DNA of 6,586 nt from Ferruginibacter sp. (GTDB lineage Bacteria; Bacteroidota; Bacteroidia; Chitinophagales; Chitinophagaceae), in NCBI GenBank assembly GCA_030831725.1, contig JAURKN010000045.1, forward strand, positions 1 through 6,586, in the 5' to 3' direction. Each line of letters starts with the position of its first letter. The stretch's first letter is position 1. The translations under genes were made by a program, and so were the position numbers. Below the pieces are notes generated by a model. The model had not been told where the DNA came from. It ran no database searches and was given only the letters and a program-made list of their open reading frames with translations. Positions 1 to 4,873 of this stretch are shown one piece after another.

Positions 1-1
1 A

Positions 2-532
2 CTAAATGGGCAGTCAATCATCTATTTATCAAATGCGAATGCGGGAAATGACACCATTGTCGCTGCCAATCAGCCAGTACAATTGCAGGCTACTGGAGGC
101 ACAACGTACACATGGTCACCCACTGATGGATTATCCAATCCAAACGTATCTAATCCTGTCGCTATTGTAAATCAGGATCAAACCTACGTTGTCACATCTA
201 TAACGCCACTAGGCTGTATCTCCACTGATACCATCAAACTTATTGTATACAAAGGACCCGAAATATATCTTCCCACTGCATTTACACCCAACAATGATGG
301 ACTAAATGATGTTCTGACACCCTTCTCCGTAGGATTCAGAACCCTCAGCGAATTTTCTGTTTATAATAGATATGGCCAGCAAATTTTTCTTACCAATACA
401 TTCGGGAAAGGGTGGAACGGCAGTTTCAAAAACAAACCACAACCATCAGGAACCTATGTGTGGATTATCAGGGGAACAGACTATACCGGGAAAACCGTAT
501 TTAAGAAAGGAACCGTAGTCTTATTGAGATAA
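2..532 (+). CDS. 3' end of a T9SS-exported surface protein with gliding-motility-type C-terminal (type B sorting) domain, partial
   Basis: The reading frame is open from the first complete codon at base 2 to the TAA at 530-532, giving 176 visible residues; the start lies upstream of the window. Residues about 12-83 form an Ig/PKD-like repeat of the kind common in Bacteroidota adhesins: NAGNDTI, then TGGTTYTWSP, GLSNP, a TYVVT strand and a GC-STDT end. Residues about 90-176 match the gliding motility-associated C-terminal domain (CHU_C, TIGR04131-like): LPTAFTPNNDGLNDV, then FSVYNRYGQQIF, GWNG, PSGTYVW, and a short basic end, KKGTVVLLR. Proteins with this ending are exported across the outer membrane by the T9SS and attached to the surface or released; SprB-type adhesins are the known example. 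The function of the missing N-terminal part cannot be inferred. The gene converges on mfd with six bases between the stops. The family of the C-terminus is secure; the role of the whole protein is unknown. Confidence 0.9.
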   Translation, partial: LNGQSIIYLSNANAGNDTIVAANQPVQLQATGGTTYTWSPTDGLSNPNVSNPVAIVNQDQTYVVTSITPLGCISTDTIKLIVYKGPEIYLPTAFTPNNDGLNDVLTPFSVGFRTLSEFSVYNRYGQQIFLTNTFGKGWNGSFKNKPQPSGTYVWIIRGTDYTGKTVFKKGTVVLLR

Positions 533-565
533 AAATAACTAAGAAGCATTCGATTGAACATGCTT
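531..565 (-). terminator. possible weak terminator of mfd
   Basis: Read on the minus strand, AAGCAT (565-560) and ATGCTT (549-544) can pair as a 6-bp stem with a 10-base loop. The mfd stop codon follows at 541-539, and then a T-rich stretch, TTATTTTTATC. The position is right for a terminator at the 3' end of mfd. The stem is short and AT-rich and overlaps the last codons, so it may be chance. No good hairpin with a T-tract is visible for the convergent plus-strand gene that ends at 532. Confidence 0.3.
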
Positions 566-3500
566 ATGCATCCTGCTTAAAAAAGAAAATATATCACTCA
601 TCGTTCGAATTTGTTCCACCACAAGTATACCATGTTTCCCAACTTGTTTGAGCTTCGCCTTGTTCGTTCCTGTTTGAAGGAAAAGTAAAATCCGATTGAA
701 TGTCTCACTCTGAAAATAAGGCGAATCCGGATTGCCTACAAAATAGCATTTAAGAGTTTCCTGCTTGAGGAATAGTTTTTCGAAACCAAGATCTACCGCC
801 ATTTTTCTGCATCGTACCGTAATGAACAAATCTTCCGCTTCCGGAGGTACTGGTCCGAATCGATCAGTCAGTTCGTTATGAAAGTCTACCAGTTCTTCTT
901 CTGTTTCACAATGGTCAAGTCTGGAGTAAAGACTCAATCGCTCCGAAATGCTCTCTACGTAAGCGTCAGGAATCAATATCTCCAGGTCAGTGTCGAAACT
1001 GCAGTCTCTGACAAAATCATCCTGTTTTTGAATTTCTTCTTTGAAGAGTTCTCGGAACTGACTTCGTTTGAGTTCACGTATTGCTTCATCCAGAATTTTC
1101 TGATACATTTCAAATCCGATTTCAGCGATGAAACCGCTTTGCTCTCCACCAAGTAAATTTCCAGCACCTCTGATGTCGAGATCGCGCATGGCAATTTGGA
1201 AACCACTTCCCAATTCGCTATACTGCTCCAGTGTACTCAGTCTTTTTCGACTGTCGGGCGGAAGTGTACTCATCGGTGGCGCAAGAAGATAACAGAACGC
1301 TTTTTTATTGCTTCTGCCAACGCGTCCTCGAAGCTGATGCAGGTCGCTCAGTCCGAATTGATGCGCATTGTTTACAATGATCGTATTCACATTGGGAATA
1401 TCCACTCCGCTTTCTACGATATTGGTACAAACCAGCACATCATATTTTTTATCCATGAAGTCTAGGATGGTATCTTCCAGTTGGTCTCCTTCCATCTGTC
1501 CATGGGCGAAGGCGATGCTCAAATCAGGACAAAGTCCTTGTATGAAGCTCTTCATTTCAGGAAGACCGTTTACGCGATTGTGTATGAAAAAAACCTGACC
1601 ACCTCTTTCTGTCTCATAGTAGATGATATCCCTGATCTGGTCTTCTTGGAACGTGGTGACTTCTGTTTGTATGGGCTGACGGTTCGGAGGAGGGGTATTG
1701 ATGATGCTTAGGTCTCTCGCTCCCATCAGACTGAATTGAAGTGTTCTGGGTATAGGCGTTGCCGTTAGTGTGAGTGAATCGACTGTGGCTCTGATTTGTT
1801 TCAGTTTTTCTTTTGCGCTCACGCCGAATTTTTGTTCCTCATCGATGATCATCACGCCAAGGTCTTTGAAGATCACATCCTTTCCCAACAACGCATGGGT
1901 TCCGATGATGATGTCAACCTTACCTTCCGAAAGTCTCTTCAGTGTTTCTTTTTTTTCCTTGCTTGTTTTGAATCGGTTGATGAAATCGACCGTCACAGGA
2001 AAGTCTTTCAATCTTTCTTTGAAAGTTTTGTAATGCTGATAGGCGAGGATTGTTGTTGGAACCAAAACGGCTGCCTGTTTGCCATCGCAGCATGTTTTAA
2101 ATGCCGCTCTCACCGCTACTTCTGTTTTACCAAATCCCACATCACCACAAACCAATCTGTCCATTGGTGATGGCTTTTCCATATCCCGTTTCACATCCTC
2201 CGTGGCCTTCGCCTGATCGGGGGTGTCTTCGTAAATGAAACTTGCCTCCAATTCGGTTTGCATGTAATTGTCAGGCATATGTGCGAAGCCCTCTTGACTC
2301 TTGCGTTGAGCATAAAGTCGAATCAGGTCTGTGGCAATGTCTTTGACTTGTTTTTTTGTTTTTTCTTTCAGCTTGCTCCACACGTCGCTGCCCAATTTGT
2401 TCATCTTGGGCACAGACCCTTCCTTACCTGAGTATTTGCTGATCTTATGTAAGGAAGTGATGTTCACATATAACAAGTCTCCATCTTTATATTGAATACG
2501 AACCGCTTCCTGTAATTTTCCGTTTACCTCCATCTTTTGCAAACCGCTATAAACACCTACACCATGGTCGATATGGGTTACATAATCTCCTGGCTGGAGT
2601 TCACGCAGGGTTTTCAAAGTCAAGGCTTTGTTTTTGCTAAAGGCCTGTTTGACTTTATATTTATGATATCGCTGAAAAACCTGATGATCGGTGTAGCAAA
2701 CCAGTTTGTTGTCGTCATCCACAAATCCTTCATGGATGGGAACTGGAACAGGTGTAAGTGGAATATCCGCTTTCAGATCAGTGAAAATGACATGAAGACG
2801 TTCAAGCTGTTTCGGATTTTCAGCGAAGAGGTAGATGGAATATTTCTTTTGCTGATATTCTGTAAGGTTTTTGATCAGCAAATCGAATTGCCTGTTGAAT
2901 GCAGGCTGAGGTATGGTTTGGAATTCAATTGACTCTACGACTTTTTCATTTTCGGGGAAGGCGGCCTTGTTTCCTATTTCGACAAGATGGCGATTTCTGA
3001 ATGAGGATTCCATTTCATCGACGAAAATAAAATCTGATAATGTCGCTTTTTCTTTGAGTTGGTTTTCCGGAATTTCCAACCGGTCTTCATCCGTTTTTTT
3101 TATCTCTTGAAAATGCTCAATGAACAGGCGTATGTTTTCCTCCTCTTGTTCCATTCTGTCTCGGATGAAAGCCCAATCTCTCATCCAAATGGCAGTCTGT
3201 TCAGGTAAAAAATCAAGCAAGTTCACTTTCTCTCCGTTTTCGAAGTTCGTTTCGACATTGGGTATGATGCTAACCTGTAAAAGTTTGCGTTCACTCAATT
3301 GTGTTTCCGGATCAAAAATGCGAATGCTGTCTACTTCATTTCCAAAAAGCTCGATGCGATATGGTTTTTCGTTTCCAAATGAATAGATATCCATGATACC
3401 TCCCCGCATGGCAAACTGTCCGGGTTCATAGACAAAATCGGTCCGAAAAAATCCAAGCTCGGTGAATTTAGCCATGATACCGACCACGTCAATCTCGTCC

Positions 3501-3955
3501 GCTTGTTTGATGTGAATGATGTTGTGTTGCAATTTTTCAGGCAACACCACTTTTTCCATAATGGCCTCAGGATAGGAGATTATAATTTTTTTATTTCCAC
3601 CGGATGATATTCTGGTTAACGCTTCCGTTCTCAACATGACGTGACTGCTGTTGAGTAATTGGTAGTTTTTTTTGTTTTTGAAAGAAGACGGGAAATAAAA
3701 TATATCAAGCGCTTGGGAAATGTTCTCCAGTGTATTTTGAAAATATGCGGCTTCCTCCGCGTCACGCATCACAATCAGGTGATTCGATTGGGAGAGCATG
3801 TCGTTTTTGGAAACGGCGGAGATGATCATTTCCAGTGAGCTTCCAGAGAGTCCTTTCAGCAGCAAATGGTTCGGTTTGGAAAAACTGAGTCTGTTCGCTA
3901 TTTGGGAACAGCGGGGATCTTTAAGATAGATTTCCTTCAGCTCATCGAGATTCAT
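539..3955 (-). CDS. mfd: transcription-repair coupling factor Mfd (RNA polymerase-displacing DNA translocase)
   Basis: A 1138-residue protein if read from the ATG at 3955-3953, close to the usual length (E. coli Mfd is 1148). Mfd binds RNA polymerase stalled at DNA lesions, pushes it off with ATP-driven translocation and recruits UvrA for nucleotide excision repair. The N-terminal UvrB-like module (about 1-320) has a degenerate P-loop, LKGLSGSSLEM, as expected for Mfd. The polymerase-interacting CarD-like domain starts near 450 (LQPGDYVTHIDHGVGVYSGL). The translocase follows: Walker A GDVGFGKT 604-611, Walker B DEEQ 705-708, TATPIPR 731-737, and the motif VI arginines in QLRGRVGRS 874-882. 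The TRG region contains MRDLDIRGAGNLLGGEQSG. The C-terminal TRCF domain covers about 988-1126 (RFGPVPPEAEDLF). No frameshift or missing motif is seen. An upstream in-frame ATG at 4027 would add 24 residues without family resemblance, and the promoter candidate lies inside that extension, so 3955 is preferred. It appears monocistronic. Confidence 0.96.
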   Translation of the reverse strand: MNLDELKEIYLKDPRCSQIANRLSFSKPNHLLLKGLSGSSLEMIISAVSKNDMLSQSNHLIVMRDAEEAAYFQNTLENISQALDIFYFPSSFKNKKNYQLLNSSHVMLRTEALTRISSGGNKKIIISYPEAIMEKVVLPEKLQHNIIHIKQADEIDVVGIMAKFTELGFFRTDFVYEPGQFAMRGGIMDIYSFGNEKPYRIELFGNEVDSIRIFDPETQLSERKLLQVSIIPNVETNFENGEKVNLLDFLPEQTAIWMRDWAFIRDRMEQEEENIRLFIEHFQEIKKTDEDRLEIPENQLKEKATLSDFIFVDEMESSFRNRHLVEIGNKAAFPENEKVVESIEFQTIPQPAFNRQFDLLIKNLTEYQQKKYSIYLFAENPKQLERLHVIFTDLKADIPLTPVPVPIHEGFVDDDNKLVCYTDHQVFQRYHKYKVKQAFSKNKALTLKTLRELQPGDYVTHIDHGVGVYSGLQKMEVNGKLQEAVRIQYKDGDLLYVNITSLHKISKYSGKEGSVPKMNKLGSDVWSKLKEKTKKQVKDIATDLIRLYAQRKSQEGFAHMPDNYMQTELEASFIYEDTPDQAKATEDVKRDMEKPSPMDRLVCGDVGFGKTEVAVRAAFKTCCDGKQAAVLVPTTILAYQHYKTFKERLKDFPVTVDFINRFKTSKEKKETLKRLSEGKVDIIIGTHALLGKDVIFKDLGVMIIDEEQKFGVSAKEKLKQIRATVDSLTLTATPIPRTLQFSLMGARDLSIINTPPPNRQPIQTEVTTFQEDQIRDIIYYETERGGQVFFIHNRVNGLPEMKSFIQGLCPDLSIAFAHGQMEGDQLEDTILDFMDKKYDVLVCTNIVESGVDIPNVNTIIVNNAHQFGLSDLHQLRGRVGRSNKKAFCYLLAPPMSTLPPDSRKRLSTLEQYSELGSGFQIAMRDLDIRGAGNLLGGEQSGFIAEIGFEMYQKILDEAIRELKRSQFRELFKEEIQKQDDFVRDCSFDTDLEILIPDAYVESISERLSLYSRLDHCETEEELVDFHNELTDRFGPVPPEAEDLFITVRCRKMAVDLGFEKLFLKQETLKCYFVGNPDSPYFQSETFNRILLFLQTGTNKAKLKQVGKHGILVVEQIRTMSDIFSFLSRMHKHVQSNAS

Positions 3956-4003
3956 GCACGCAAAATGATAAACAGCGGGGATAATTTCCCGGCTCAATGA
4001 CCG

Positions 4004-4011
4004 CAAAGATA
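4004..4011 (-). promoter_or_regulatory. candidate mfd promoter, Bacteroidota -7 box TATCTTTG
   Basis: The minus strand reads TATCTTTG, a full match to TAnnTTTG, the -7 element recognised by the Bacteroidota primary sigma factor. It would start transcription about 40-45 bases before the ATG at 3955, a normal leader length. No perfect -33 TTG is seen at the usual 17-23 base spacing; only a TTC is found, 21 bases upstream. An exact six-base match can occur by chance, but the placement in the short divergent gap supports it. Confidence 0.55.
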
Positions 4012-4049
4012 ATTGATTCAAGATCATATACCGAATCGGGATTAATTGC

Positions 4050-4057
4050 TAACTTTC
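4050..4057 (+). promoter_or_regulatory. weak candidate promoter for the flavin reductase gene (TAACTTTC)
   Basis: TAACTTTC matches the Bacteroidota -7 consensus TAnnTTTG except for the last base. It lies 15 bases before the ATG at 4073, so the leader would be very short, roughly ten bases. No TTG at the -33 spacing is visible. The stretch directly before the start, TAAATTGAAACT, is A-rich with no Shine-Dalgarno sequence, which is usual in this phylum. The gene must be transcribed from this gap, since the upstream neighbour is divergent, but the exact site is uncertain. Confidence 0.28.
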
Positions 4058-4072
4058 CTGTAAATTGAAACT

Positions 4073-4792
4073 ATGGCATTGATTCCATGGCGAACGGCGA
4101 CCGTTACAGACATAGAGAATGAAACACCTGATACGCGCAGATTTAAACTGCAGATGGATGATCATGACAGTTTTGAGTTTGCACCCGGACAATTCATCAC
4201 CCTCGATCTTCCCATTCATGAAAAACCCAACAAAAGGTGGAGAAGTTATTCCATCGCTTCAAATCCGGATGGAGGGAACGAAATTGAATTGCTTATTGTA
4301 CTGAATCCGGAAGGACTCGGCACCAATTATCTTTTTAATGAGGTTAAAGTAGGATCCAAACTCACTTACCGCGGTCCACAGGGCGTATTCATACTTCCGA
4401 AAGATTTGGATAAGGAATTGTTTCTGATTTGCACAGGTACAGGAATAGCTCCATTCCGGAGTATGGCTCAACATATCTACAGGAATCAAATTCCAAATAA
4501 AGGAATCAATCTGATATATGGTTGCAGAAAAAAGAATAATCTCATGTATTATGATGAGCTGAGGACCCTGGAAAAAGAAATGGAAGGGTTTCGATATTTT
4601 CCAACTTTGTCGAGAGAAGAATGGGAGGGAGATAGTGGATATGTTCACGACATCTATGAAAGACTTTGCAACGTTAAATCGCCTGCGTATTTTTTTCTTT
4701 GTGGATGGAAGGCGATGATTGATGAGGCGAAATTGAAAATTCTGGAGATGGGATATGATAAAAAAGACATCCACATAGAATTATACGGGTAG
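4073..4792 (+). CDS. single-domain FAD/NAD(P)H oxidoreductase of the ferredoxin-NADP reductase superfamily
   Basis: This 239-residue cytoplasmic protein is close to the size of bacterial ferredoxin/flavodoxin-NADP reductases (E. coli Fpr is 248). The FAD half shows APGQFITLD (37-45) and the flavin-binding RSYSIAS (57-63), then GLGTNYLF and GPQGVF. The NAD(P) half shows the pyrophosphate loop CTGTGIAPFRS (120-130), YGCRKKNNLMYYDEL, LSRE with S180-R181 and a later Y190, and FLCGWKAMI (208-216). It should move electrons between NAD(P)H and a small carrier such as ferredoxin or flavodoxin. No 2Fe-2S cysteine cluster or other fused domain is present, so the partner is separate and not in the window. 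S180/R181 could bind the 2'-phosphate of NADP(H), but oxygenase reductases that use NADH share a similar LSR...W.G..GYV pattern, so cofactor choice is open. The protein ends Y-G rather than on an aromatic. A flavin reductase or oxygenase reductase component are alternatives. It is transcribed alone between mfd (divergent) and a terminator. Confidence 0.88.
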   Translation: MALIPWRTATVTDIENETPDTRRFKLQMDDHDSFEFAPGQFITLDLPIHEKPNKRWRSYSIASNPDGGNEIELLIVLNPEGLGTNYLFNEVKVGSKLTYRGPQGVFILPKDLDKELFLICTGTGIAPFRSMAQHIYRNQIPNKGINLIYGCRKKNNLMYYDELRTLEKEMEGFRYFPTLSREEWEGDSGYVHDIYERLCNVKSPAYFFLCGWKAMIDEAKLKILEMGYDKKDIHIELYG

Positions 4793-4823
4793 ATCAAAAT
4801 GCTTATCGGTTGATTTAAAATAA

Positions 4824-4852
4824 AAAGTGCCTTCTTAAACGGAAGGCACTTT
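4824..4852. terminator. strong hairpin, probable bidirectional rho-independent terminator
   Basis: AAAGTGCCTTC (4824-4834) and GAAGGCACTTT (4842-4852) form a perfect 11-bp stem with a 7-base loop. On the plus strand it is followed by TTTATTATT, and on the minus strand by CTTTTTATTTTA, so it is T-rich on both sides. It lies 31 bases after the reductase stop and 21 bases after the amylase stop, in an 81-base convergent gap. It most likely ends both transcripts; the minus-strand tail is the better U-tract. Confidence 0.87.
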
Positions 4853-4873
4853 ATTATTGGAGAGATTAAAACC

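Noticed and set aside
83..85. TTG at 83 as the start of the left edge gene
   Set aside because: The same frame continues upstream to base 2 with typical PKD-like sequence (NANAGNDTIVAANQPVQL), so the gene is 5'-truncated by the window rather than starting here.
878..3386. Many open frames of 65-131 codons on the plus strand opposite mfd
   Set aside because: They lie wholly inside the well-supported mfd gene, have low-complexity Phe/Ser-rich translations typical of antisense shadows, and show no recognisable domain.
539..3955. Reading the Mfd N-terminal degenerate P-loop (LKGLSGSSLEM) as an inactivating mutation
   Set aside because: Loss of the UvrB-like ATP site is normal in Mfd; the working ATPase is the intact C-terminal RecG-like motor.
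4259..4774. A 171-codon open frame antisense to the flavin reductase
   Set aside because: It covers almost exactly the strongly conserved reductase frame and its translation resembles no family; judged a shadow.
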